Part shown: piece after piece, positions 1 through 9,772 of the stretch
Position numbering within the stretch: the stretch's first letter is position 1
Layout of the letters: each line of letters begins with the position of its first letter
Assembly (NCBI RefSeq): GCF_008831285.2
Contig: NW_022204507.1
Span: forward strand, 3,573,017 to 3,637,016
Reading direction: 5' to 3'
Length of the DNA: 64,000 nt
DNA from: Nymphaea colorata
Lineage: Eukaryota > Streptophyta > Magnoliopsida > Nymphaeales > Nymphaeaceae
Position numbers and translations under genes: made by a program
Notes under the pieces: generated by a model
Told to the model about the DNA's origin: nothing
Database searches by the model: none
The model's input: the letters and a program-made list of their open reading frames with translations, nothing else

Positions 1-959
1 AGAAGCCATTAATTGGAGGGGCTAGCAGTAACATTGGGATGCCCAAAGGATTGTGCTGCGAGAGGACAACGTAAAATCAAACTCAGTAAATGACAGCTAC
101 ATACATGCATATATAAGAAGTGTCAACTGTGAAGGCGATCTTGTCCTTTCTCACTCTACTTTTAGAAAGGTCAATTTGTCATCGTTTGCTCTTGCCGCCT
201 TTTGTCACGATTTCTCTTCCTCCACTGTGCAAAGTTTTATGGTTATGAGGAATTTTTTTTCTTTAATTTCCAAAGAATTCCTCCCCTATAATTCTGAACA
301 GCAAAGAAGGAGATCGATTGCTCAAGTTGCTTATTCAATCTTCCTCAGAGTGAGGAGCCTGAAGTTTCTGGCTGACTGGCCCTAACATTTTAAATCTTAA
401 GACTGATAATGGGAACTAAGTATGTAAATGAGAAAATAGCTACGAGATATGAAGTTATAAGTATGCACTTCCACCGCTACAGTTTCCAGATTATTCCATA
501 CGATGCATGAACTGCTAAACGAAGCTTGCTACCTTATGATCAAGGTCTTAAAGAAAGAGGCAAGAAACCATGGGTTCCCGTTTCCTTTGCCTCTTAGGTA
601 CAGGGTTGTGTCCCAAACGAAGGCTTGAGACTAACTGTATCAAACCATGGCTAACTACTATTGGGGCAGAAGAGAATGGAAGGAGGCTAGAGATTCCAAT
701 TCATGTATGAGAAAAAGAAAAGCTTGTCGATAGAAGATAAGGTTTTCATGAAGCGTACCCCTTGAAAGATCTGAGTTTCGACACTTGCCCTTAGTTCTTT
801 CCTTCTGCATATACAAGCATGGTGCATCATCCGATCTGCTAATCAACACATCTGTTGTCTTGATGGGAAACTTAAGGCATATGTAACTCAAGTTAACACT
901 TCTTGGTGAATGCCAGAAAAAACTTTAACCAGCTCTCATGCCTCAGCATGATCTTAATT
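1..959. other. No gene recognised; anonymous AT-rich sequence
   Basis: A 110-codon open frame at 53-385 has no recognisable domain, no motif and no splice context, and I do not call it a gene. The rest is plain AT-rich sequence without repeats that recur in this window. Confidence 0.5.
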
Positions 960-1262
960 ACAGTGGATATTGACTCCCACGTTCAGTGGTGAAGTCCCTG
1001 CAATTGTTGATTTTGAATTTGCAGAACGTATTTATGAGGCCACACCACAACCTCACATGTGTAAAATGTAAATTAAACGATGAAATAACTTAAAAAATCA
1101 AAATCCCCACCTTGACCGCTAAACAAAGGGCCTTCGGTACAATTTAATATAAATGGTGGGTAATAAAGGAATATTATTGTAATTATGGACTTTGGAAAAC
1201 TTAAAATTCACGTTCGTGATCCACTAAAAAAGTAACGGCCAGCTGTACATCCGGTGTGGCTG
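960..1262 (+). repeat. Diverged repeat a, copy 1
   Basis: This segment matches 9,059-9,302 closely in blocks, for example GGTGAAGTCCCTGCAATTG and AATATAAATGGTGGGT. There are small indels between the copies, and a stretch around 1,055-1,135 is missing from the other copy. It is non-coding in all frames. It probably belongs to the same old repeat or duplication as repeats b and c, but the order of the pieces differs between the two regions. Confidence 0.75.
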
Positions 1263-1351
1263 CTTTATAAACAATTGGTGCTTGGGGATGTTAATGGATT
1301 AGTTCTGGATCAGATATCCATTCGAAAATGCTTTCACAGAATTGGACATAG

Positions 1352-1353
1352 CA

Positions 1354-1400
<47 letters not shown>
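1352..1400. repeat. (AT)n microsatellite
   Basis: An almost pure TA dinucleotide run interrupted by one TATATGTATA. The open frame across it (IYIYIY peptide) is an artefact. Confidence 0.95.
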
Positions 1401-1401
<1 letters not shown>

Positions 1402-1402
<1 letters not shown>

Positions 1403-1473
1403 AGTAAGAAATCAGAATTCATCAGATTTAAATAAGAAACACCATCTTATCAAACTGAGATTCAGTTTTAAAT
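1402..1473 (+). repeat. Short dispersed repeat d, copy 1
   Basis: About 72 bp matching 5,946-6,018, with the shared core GTAAGAAATCAGAATTCATC and the shared end ATTCAGTTTTAAATA. Both copies sit directly after an AT microsatellite, which suggests either the end of a small transposable element or a duplicated microsatellite locus. Confidence 0.7.
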
Positions 1474-1671
1474 AAATGTCTTGTTAGATAACAAAGATCT
1501 TAACTTAGATATCCTATTCCAAGTTTAGATATCTGAATACGAACTCCGAGTAAACTGAATTAATTGGGGTTGTTGAAAAAGCAGCACCCTTTTTAGTTTT
1601 CCCTCATAAGGAACTTATGTTTTTTAAAATTAATGTTTGAGAGTAGGGAAACTTGGTTTTGAATGTCATCC

Positions 1672-1888
1672 AATCTAATCATTTGATTGGGGAATCTTAA
1701 AAAGTAAAAATCAAACACGACCAATTTTCCCAACTCAAGTATATTTTTCCTCTATTTGTGAAATCTGGATGGTCTGCGGTTCATCCCTTTTTAATATGAT
1801 AATCATTGATGAGGTGGCGTCTAATCATGTGTCTTACTAGGTATTGAAAACCTGACCTTTAGAGTCGCGCATCTAATTATGTAAAATA
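1672..1888 (+). repeat. Diverged repeat b, copy 1
   Basis: Pairs with about 7,398-7,640 through shared stretches such as ATCATTTGATTGGGGAATCT, CCCACTCAAGTATATTTTTC (with one change) and the GGTATTGAARACCTGACCTTTAG segment. The second copy carries an extra 60-70 bp near 7,550. It is non-coding. Confidence 0.75.
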
Positions 1889-2690
1889 TGGGCCATGCAT
1901 TTGTTGGAGAAGTGCACTTTTCTTCTTTGATAGGAAAGTGTTGCTTTGGACCATACAGATGTCAAAGAAACACTCCCTTGTAACATATCACAGACATTAC
2001 TGCAAAACATTGAAGAGTTGCACAACAATCTACAGTGGCATCCACACCTTTGGGGATGAAAAGATATTCACAAAATTGGTAAGAGTTTTTTAATAACAAA
2101 TAGCTTTTTCCCCATACCAATTAGTAACGAAACAACACGGTAGACAACCTAATTAGCTTGCGTCTATACTTATATCTAGAAAGTCAATTCTTACAAGTCT
2201 TTTAAAGTTGGAAAACATGTTTCCAACATGTAAGGGATCAGCTAAGGTTAATAATAGAATAGAACGAGTGAGAATCATTCATGGTCTCACTACATCAAAA
2301 ACTCCACCAAGATAGAAATCTTTTTTTCTAGGGAGAGATGGCTCAAAGGATAAGCAAGCAATAAATACTTCATTTTGCAAGAGTTTGATATTGAAGGAAC
2401 TTTAACTCTGAATACACCTGATAATTGACAAAAAAATGCACAAGAGGTATAAAAAAAATCCCATCAGGGCAGGTGTAGTAGACACCTTGGTTATTTAGCT
2501 CTAATCAAACATCTTATGCAAGCTAATTAAGCCGCTAGAGGACAACCATGGGAAAAAAACGCTTACCAATTACTGAAGAAGTATGTCTTCTCAAATGGGA
2601 ACTACAAATCTCCATTCACTGGCAGCTTACATACTCTTTTCCTTACACATAAATAGGTGTTTCATGTTATTGGATCTATCAATCCATTTT
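1889..2690. other. No gene recognised
   Basis: AT-rich sequence with no convincing reading frame, RNA gene or repeat recurring elsewhere in the window. Confidence 0.5.
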
Positions 2691-2697
2691 CAACATC

Positions 2698-3585
2698 CCA
2701 ACGCGGGCAGACATTGATGTTACAAAATATGAAGGAAAAATTAAACGGTAAGTTCAGTTTAGACAAAAAATGATATATCAAGGTCTTTTTTTTTTTTGAG
2801 AAAGTCAACTAAGTGCATACAAGAAAACAACAAAACATGAATTAACAATTCATTGCCAAGTTTAATTGAAAAATTATAATTAACAATTTATTTACACCTT
2901 GTACTTTCTCTGTCACAGAGGTCAATACTGAAAGTTCATATATTGGGGTCCACCCATTAAAGTATGCATGTTATGTACATAGGGTGGAGTAGAGACCTTG
3001 CTTTTGGGGTCCACCCATTAAAGTATGCTTGTTATGTACATAGGTGGAGTAGAGACCTTGCTTTCCACTTCTATTTCTATGTTGAACAATTCTTCGACTC
3101 AAATAAGCTCCAATTGGCAGTCTGGTACGTGACCCTTATATAGGATATAGGCTGGCGCCAAGCTGCCAAATTGACTGCCCTCTTATTGGCCAGAAAAAGT
3201 TTTGAACCGAGTATCATCGCCCCAACTACCATGATAAATTCCATATACATATATATATATATATATACTTGTCTCCCATTTGCTTTCTTATTATTATTTT
3301 TCATTTAGTCAGTTCTCTATCTCTCTCATTTACTCCTTTCGCGTCTTCCACGTCTCTCACTTTTTCTCAACAAATTTGAACAGGTATGTACATATATATA
3401 TGGTTGGTTGCCAGTTTCAGGTTCGAGATATACATAAAAGTTGGACTATTTTGCCACCATCACTGTGGGTTTTGAAGCTACAACCATGTTGCTGTTACAA
3501 AACTGCACTATTTTGGCAAAAGATTTAACCAAAAGCACCGATATAAAGTTTTGATACTAAATAAACATGAATTTTATGTGAACGT
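2698..3585 (+). repeat. Promoter-like repeat c, copy 1
   Basis: About 890 bp recurring at 7,684-8,560 with small indels. The block contains a CTTATATAGGATATAGG segment, a (TA)n run at 3,244-3,269, a CT-rich stretch and then GAACAGGTATGTAC, a layout that resembles a plant promoter with a leader and a splice donor. No coding exon follows in either copy, so I treat it as a non-coding repeat that may derive from a duplicated gene promoter. The promoter idea is inference. Confidence 0.65.
2943..3065 (+). repeat. Tandem duplication of about 62 bp
   Basis: Two adjacent copies of a unit starting TTGGGGTCCACCCATTAAAG and ending GAGTAGAGACCTTGCTTT. They differ by a few bases. The paralogous block at 7,930-7,993 has only one copy, so the duplication happened after the two blocks separated. 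Confidence 0.85.
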
Positions 3586-3695
3586 TGACATTATTTCACT
3601 GGAAGTTTAATGCTGCTAATAAAGAGTACTATTGTTTACGCAACCTTAGTTAAATGACAAGGAAGTTGATGTAAATAGAAGACTACTTTTTTTTT

Positions 3696-3737
<42 letters not shown>

Positions 3738-4480
3738 CAATTCAATCCTATTGAATGTGGAATACTTTCTCATATGACAAAAATTTTCAAAAGAATATCA
3801 GAGAAAAAGGTGTTATTATCTTGACACTGCGGATAGCTCTCTCTCTCTCTCACTAAAAAATTTAACATGACTGCTTTGTTGCTTCACGTACGCTATACGG
3901 CCTGGCTGTATGTGCCTTTTGTTTGCCGTCAAGGCAGGGGCAGTCTTAGAAGATCGGTGGGAAACAAGGGCGCAAGTGCTAATCAAACTCAGGTCTTTGA
4001 AGCTCAGACATTTGAAGGTACGCATGCTTCCCTGCAACTTATGTGTCCACAGGATTTCTTTCCCATATATGCATGAATCGGCAATCTGAGACTCCTTCCC
4101 CTCCATTAATTTCACTCCAAATAACAAAAAGGTTGCCCGTTGCTGGTTCGAGATATACATAAAATTAAGTTGGTGACAAATTGCTGAGGACACAGCTTGG
4201 AGGCCAAACGGGTTGGCGGTGCGGCGCCAGCCGTGTAGCCACCCATTCCGTTAGCTTATTCCTTTACCAGCTCTTGCATCTTATGCTATACATGCACTCA
4301 GTTGCTACTAGCTAGATCTCCTCCTTTGCCTCTTCAAATTCGGAAATAATTCCCTGTAGTCTGAAAATTAGTCTGCACCATAGAGGAAGAGAAATCGCGA
4401 CAGAAGGCCTTCCCATGGCAAACACCACATGATGGCCCTCAAAAAGGGAAAGGAAAAAACATAAAAGGTCGATTGTCTTC
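3586..4480. other. No gene recognised; contains (TA)n at 3,700-3,735
   Basis: Holds a TA microsatellite at 3,700-3,735 and a short CT run at 3,837-3,851. A 125-codon open frame on the minus strand (3,816-4,193) and a 69-codon one on the plus strand overlap each other. Neither shows a known motif or clear splice sites. Confidence 0.5.
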
Positions 4481-4486
4481 CCGGTT

Positions 4487-4500
4487 CGTATATAAATGCT
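4487..4500 (+). promoter_or_regulatory. TATA-box candidate
   Basis: GTATATAAATGC lies about 175 bp upstream of the ATG at 4,669, a plausible TATA position for a plant gene with a 5' leader of about 140 bp. The call rests only on the motif and the downstream exon candidate. AT-rich plant DNA gives many chance matches. Confidence 0.3.
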
Positions 4501-4668
4501 CATGTCCTGAGTTTCATTTTCGGTCGTTCCCTATCATGCAGCTAGTGGAATCTTCTCTTCATGCCAATCCGGCTGCTGGCCACCAAATGTTCATTCCCCA
4601 AAGGCATATATAGGGCTGCGATATCTGATTGTTTGATGTGTATGTAGACAAAAGGAGATGACTAATCC

Positions 4669-4720
4669 ATGGACAACATTGCTGATCATCATCAAAATCA
4701 AAAGGAAAAGGAAGAGCCAG
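4669..4720 (+). CDS. Possible orphan first exon, product unknown
   Basis: An ATG opens a 17-codon polar peptide (MDNIADHHQNQKEKEEP) that ends exactly at CCAG followed by GTAAAT, a good splice donor. A TATA-like box lies upstream at a sensible distance. I do not recognise the peptide and cannot find a following exon in the next kilobases, where stop codons are frequent. It may be the remaining first exon of a truncated gene, or chance. No function can be assigned. Confidence 0.25.
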
Positions 4721-5261
4721 GTAAATTTCCATTTAAATTAACTTTGTACAACCTTGCTGATCAACCTTGCTCGAGCTCCACTCAAGCTCTCAAGTTTAAA
4801 TTTATGCTCTACTCTAGGTAGGTACCCCATATAGTTTTTCAGGTAATATTATGCAGTATAGCTTTCCACTTATTTGTTTCATCTAAATAGGCACCTCTTA
4901 TCAGATTCAGCAGAATTGGTGAATTTGCCAATTCACCAATCAAACACCTCACTGATACCACACCTCACTCAATTCTACAACACCAACGGCAACTTGAGTT
5001 GGCTCAATTCAAGATCTTATTGACCATCGTTATTTTAAGTTTGGCTCATGGATAAAGTCTATGCACATTTATCTAAATGTGTGAAACTTAAACACCTCGG
5101 ACTTAGCTTAAATCCCAATGAAACATTATTAGGACACCTCAAATTTGTGTTTTGGCACAAGAATAGATTTATCTCAAGGCAACATTGAGATATCTGGATA
5201 AGTTTTAATATGGCACTTTAAATGTAAGGTTAGATGGATTTTCAGACATTGAGGTACTTGG
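4721..5261. other. No gene recognised
   Basis: AT-rich sequence with many stop codons in all frames. Confidence 0.5.
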
Positions 5262-5269
5262 ATGGTGAT

Positions 5270-5454
5270 CAGGGGCAGAGCAAAGGAGGGGCCCGCATGG
5301 GCCCTGGCTCTACCTTAAAAAAAATTTACATGAAAAATTTTATAAAATGTCACTTGTCTTATATAAAAATTTTGCAAAATGATATTTCGGCCCTTCTCAA
5401 AATTTAAAAACTTTAATTCCGCTCTCTTCCTGAAAATTTCAGGCTCCACCCCTG
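5270..5454 (+). mobile_element. hAT-type MITE, 185 bp, with 8-bp target-site duplication
   Basis: The element begins CAGGGGCAGAGC and ends with the inverted form GGCTCCACCCCTG. It is flanked by ATGGTGAT (5,262-5,269) and ATGGAGAT (5,455-5,462), which match at 7 of 8 positions as an 8-bp hAT target-site duplication would. Terminal CAGGGGCGGAGC-type sequences are common in plant hAT MITEs. The interior is AT-rich and non-coding, so it could only move with a transposase supplied in trans. Confidence 0.8.
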
Positions 5455-5462
5455 ATGGAGAT

Positions 5463-5945
5463 CACCATGTACACTTTAATCTCACATTATCACGTGTCTT
5501 GGCTTGTAACTTACTTCAAGTTATATAGAAACTTAAGTTGTAGGGGAAAGGTGGAGATTGGCCATATCAAAAGGTGTCAATTTTATACTTGGTCAATATA
5601 TATTGTATTAAAATTATTGCGAACATCACCACTATTCCTCATCAAGAAGATTTTTAACTTAATCATGCTGAAAATTCTTATCCTCATTTTCTTGGTATAC
5701 TAATAAAAAGGGGTTAGCACAACAAGAATGAAGAGGGGCTAGATGGCGACTAGTTTCTATTTCAAATTCATGGGGCGCCAACTCTCAATGTTGTAAAAGG
5801 GATGGTACCAACATGCAAGTTGAAACGCGGCTGGAGCATTGGGATGAAGGTTTCAGCTTTTTACCTAGCTTAGGAAACCCCGCTCACCTGAACAGAGTAT
5901 GCGATACAAAATATGGTATATATATATATATATCGATATCTATCC
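5463..5945. other. No gene recognised; AT microsatellite near 5,914-5,940
   Basis: Anonymous AT-rich DNA. An 82-codon open frame at 5,455-5,703 starts inside the MITE target-site duplication, is rich in I, L and F, and has no recognisable domain. Confidence 0.5.
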
Positions 5946-6018
5946 ATGTAAGAAATCAGAATTCATCAGATTTAAATAAGAAACTCCGTCTTATTGGACT
6001 CAAATTCAGTTTTAAATA
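5946..6018 (+). repeat. Short dispersed repeat d, copy 2
   Basis: Second copy of the 72-bp unit described at 1,402-1,473, again directly after an AT microsatellite. Confidence 0.7.
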
Positions 6019-6026
6019 AAAATTAT

Positions 6027-6113
6027 TATAGTCGGTCCACCAAAATTATTAGAAGAATTTGTTCTCTCTCTATCTTCTACCAAAAGTTATGTAGTATAGT
6101 CGGTCCACCAAAA
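6027..6113 (+). repeat. Pair of 19-bp direct repeats, 68 bp apart
   Basis: TATAGTCGGTCCACCAAAA occurs at 6,027-6,045 and again at 6,095-6,113. It is a candidate trace of a local duplication or of an insertion and excision. Confidence 0.8.
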
Positions 6114-6284
6114 GGTGCATGCAGTGCACACAAAGGAAACCAAGTTCTGTATGCCACGCTGTGTATATCACGAGCGTACACTAGATGTGGACCCTACTAT
6201 CAATATGCATATTTACTTTAATGTTCAAACATTATTGCACATGCACAATTTTGAATATTTTTAATCATGTCCTTATCTCACACC

Positions 6285-6785
6285 TCTATAATTGTCTTAT
6301 ACCTCTGTCATTAATTCACACTTCTGTCGTTATCTCATACATATTATCTCATATCATTCATTATCATACTCATGTCGTTATCTCATACTCATTATCTCAT
6401 ACCTTGCTCATTATTGTGAACCCATAACATCTCATACCTTTGTCATTATTACACTCATGTTATTATCTCATACTTGTTACCTCATACTCTAATCCTTATC
6501 TCATACCCATAGCATCTAAGATAATGATAGGGAGTGGGATGAGATAATGCTTGGGATATGTGATAATGAAATAATGGTTGGGGTATGAGATAAGGGCAGG
6601 ACTATGAGATAATGAGTACGAGATAATATAATAGAGGTATGAGATAATGTGTATGAAATAACATAAAAAGGTATAAGCATATGTATGAGATAATGCTAAA
6701 CAGAGGTATGAGATAATGTGTACAGAGAACAAAAGATATATGAGATAGTGAAAGATGTACGAGATAATGCTATGAGCAGAATACA
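6285..6785. repeat. Fold-back array of TCTCATAC / GTATGAGA motifs
   Basis: The left half (about 6,285-6,515) carries roughly ten irregularly spaced copies of TTATCTCATAC and variants. The right half (about 6,520-6,785) carries a similar number of its reverse complement, GTATGAGATAATG. The axis lies near 6,515-6,525, where CATCTAAGATAATG occurs. The two arms could pair over about 230 bp as an imperfect hairpin. Spacing is irregular and the units are short, so this is not a CRISPR array. It resembles a fold-back transposon or a MITE made of internal repeats. Open frames on both strands across it are by-products. Confidence 0.8.
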
Positions 6786-7397
6786 TAAAACGAAGACGCC
6801 TTTTTACATTTCAGGGAGGTATATTAGTTATAGCGATATGCATAGACTCACAAGCTTTACCTTTATCGAATCTCAAATTTTTTCTTTCGTTTTTCTTTTT
6901 TTGTCATTAAAAAAGTTTTTTCTTCTATTAGTCATGAACTTTTTTTTCATTATTAAACTGATGCATGAAAAAATCATACACAAAATGGTGTATATAACCA
7001 ACATCAGACATGAAGTACGTCTATTGTTTGATTTCCATTGGTATTACTTTTATAGTGGCATTGAGGGCTGGGTTAAAGAATAATATTATTGGGTTGTGCC
7101 CTTTCCCTTGCTCTGCCATATATATATATAAGCACTCCACAATGCAATATTACATGGGATGGTAAGTTTAATCACACACGTATTGGGAGGGAGAGAGAGA
7201 GAGAGAGAGAGTCTTTCCTTACAAAAAAAAAAAAAATTCTGTCAAACATTTTGCTTACCTGGTTTGAACCATCCATTCTGATGGCTCATGTTCTTTGTTT
7301 AAAAAAATTAAAGAAAAAGAAACATTAGGAAAAGATGCCTCTAGGTAGCATACTGTATCTCAACGGCAAAGCAGAGGAAAGAATGGGGCATCATGTC
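6786..7397. other. No gene recognised; short AT and GA runs
   Basis: Contains a short TA run near 7,120 and a GA run at about 7,193-7,211, followed by a poly-A stretch. The open frames here are simple-sequence-driven. Confidence 0.5.
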
Positions 7398-7640
7398 GGG
7401 TAATCATTTGATTGGGGAATCTGGAAAATCAAACATGACCAATTTTCCCCACTCAAGTATATTTTTCCGCTAGTGGTGAAATCTGAAGTGTCTGCAGTTC
7501 ACCCCTTTTTAATATGATAATCAATGATGAGGTAGCAGTACATGCTACATTACGAGCTAGCTAGGGTTAGCAAAGCCCCAAACGGGCTAAACTGAAGAGA
7601 TGTGTCTTACCTAGGTATTGAAGACCTGACCTTTAGAGGT
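7398..7640 (+). repeat. Diverged repeat b, copy 2
   Basis: Partner of 1,672-1,888. It carries an additional internal segment around 7,535-7,600 that is absent from copy 1. Confidence 0.75.
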
Positions 7641-7683
7641 TGCACGTCCAAGCCGCTCATATATATAGGTCAAATCGAACATA

Positions 7684-8162
7684 GCAACGTGGGCAGACAT
7701 TGGTGTTACAAAATATGAAGGGAAATTAAACGAAAAGTTCAGTTTAGACAAAAAAATGATATATCAAGGTTTTGTTTTTTGAGAAAGTCAACTAAGTGCA
7801 TACGTGAAAGCAACAAAACATGAATTAACAATTTATTTCTAAGTTTAGTTGAGAAATTATAATTAACAATTTATTTACACATTGTACTTTCTTTATCACA
7901 GAGGTCAATACTGAAAGTTCATATATTGATAGTGGGGCGCACCTATTAACGTACGCTCGTTATGTACATAGGGTGGTGTAGAAACCTTGCTTTCCATTTC
8001 TATTTCTATATTGAACAATTCTTCGACTCAAATAAGCTCCAATCGGTAGTCTGATACGTGACCCTTGTATAGGATATAGGCTGGCCCCAGGCTGCCAAAT
8101 TGACTGCCCTCTTATTGGCACGAAAAAGTTTTTTACCGAGTATCATCGCCCCAACTACCATG

Positions 8163-8214
<52 letters not shown>

Positions 8215-8560
8215 CGTCTCCCATTTCCTTTCTTATTATTTTTTCATTTAGTCAGCCCTCTATCTCTCTCTCATTTACTCTCTTCGCGTCTTCCATGTCT
8301 CTCATGTTTTCTCAACAAAATTGAACATGTACATGTATTGTTGGTTGCCAGTTGTAGGTTCGAGATATACATAAAATTTGCATTATTTTGCCACCATCGT
8401 TGTGGGTTTTCAAGCTACAACCCATGACAACGTTGGATTGTCGTCACAAAGTTGGACTATTATTTTGGCAAATGCTTTAACCAAAAACACGAATGTAAAT
8501 TTATGATATTAAATGAACATGAATTAATTATGCGAAAGTTGACATGATTTCATGTGAAGC
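7684..8560 (+). repeat. Promoter-like repeat c, copy 2
   Basis: Partner of 2,698-3,585, including the CTTGTATAGGATATAGG segment and an expanded (AT)n run at about 8,166-8,208, where copy 1 has a shorter run. The 62-bp tandem duplication of copy 1 is absent. Confidence 0.75.
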
Positions 8561-9058
8561 TTATTGATAATAAACACTACTATTTTGTAAGCAACCTATT
8601 TTAGATGAAAACAAACTTAAAGAACAACTATATTTGAAACAATCTTAATATAAAGTAGTATTAAGAAAATCAACTTAATTGGATGAGTATAATAGCCGAA
8701 CTCCAAACTTTTTTTAACATATATTCCATGTAATATATTGAGACTCAAATTTGGTATCTAGGATAAGTTTTTTATTACCCACACAACTTTTTCAATTAAT
8801 ATCAAACAGCATACTCAAAAGGTAAATTGGATAAAACAATTACAAAAAGATTAATTCATGCAATGAAAAAATCAAACTATCTAAAACATGGATGCGTTCT
8901 GCAAAATAATTGAAAATAAAACAAAAAATTTGATGAAGTCATCATCAGCAACTTTAAATTATTTAAAGTCTCAGTGAAAGTTTAATGCTCTGATCTATCA
9001 ACACCTCCGTTGCCTGACATTAACCTAACATGCTTGCTTCCATAAGGTCTTATTTATT
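8561..9058. other. No gene recognised
   Basis: AT-rich and stop-rich on both strands. Confidence 0.5.
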
Positions 9059-9302
9059 GTCGATATGAGTCCCATGCATGTTCATTGGTGAAGTCCCTGC
9101 AATTGTTGATTTTGAAGTTGCAGAACGTATTTATGAGGCCAAACCACAGCCTGATCACGTCTACGGTTTAATATAAATGGTGGGTGATAACTGATAATGG
9201 AGTACTGTTATTGTAAATGTCGATGTTGGAAAACTTAAAATTCACATTCGTCATCCACTAAAGAATCAAAGGCCAACAAACAATGTCTCCGGTGTGTCAG
9301 TC
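9059..9302 (+). repeat. Diverged repeat a, copy 2
   Basis: Partner of 960-1,262. Here it lies downstream of repeats b and c, whereas copy 1 lies upstream of them. Confidence 0.75.
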
Positions 9303-9772
9303 TAATCATAGCCACAAATAATATCTCGGAGTTTTAAATAGCAAGGGTTTTCTTGGGTATAATACGAAGGACTTAAAAAATATAGGAAAAATAGTAGTTA
9401 AGAAAATAAAATAGATAAAAATGAGAGAAAGTAAAATAAATGAGAAAATAATAACACACGCAACAAAATATAGGTAGATCTGTACCAAATAAAAAAAATT
9501 ATAAAAAAACAGGTTGACATTAAAAAAATAAAAAAATGAAAAAATGAAAAAACCGAAAAAAGAACGCATTAAAAACGTGTTTTTTGTTTTTAATTTAAAA
9601 AGACGTATTCTTTTAAGTTTAAAATGGCATTTCATTTTCTCACGTTTTTTCGCACTTTTTTCTAAAATAACAAGTTTTTTGTGACTATGAATCTAATTAA
9701 ACTAACGATGCGTGTATTCTGGAAAAAAACTTTTTTTTTTGGTATTTTACTTCAGTTCTTTGGACAGCCAGT
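9303..9772. other. Low-complexity A/T-rich tract
   Basis: A long A-rich stretch reads as a 109-codon F/I/L/K-rich open frame on the minus strand (9,306-9,635). This is composition only and no gene is supported. Confidence 0.6.

Noticed and set aside
53-385. 110-codon open frame near the left edge
   Set aside because: No domain, splice context or recurrence; its length is within chance for this window.
6285-6785. CRISPR array
   Set aside because: Plant nuclear context, irregular spacing, short variable motif and inverted halves.
9306-9635. 109-codon membrane-like open frame on the minus strand
   Set aside because: Pure A/T composition effect giving F, I, L and K residues.
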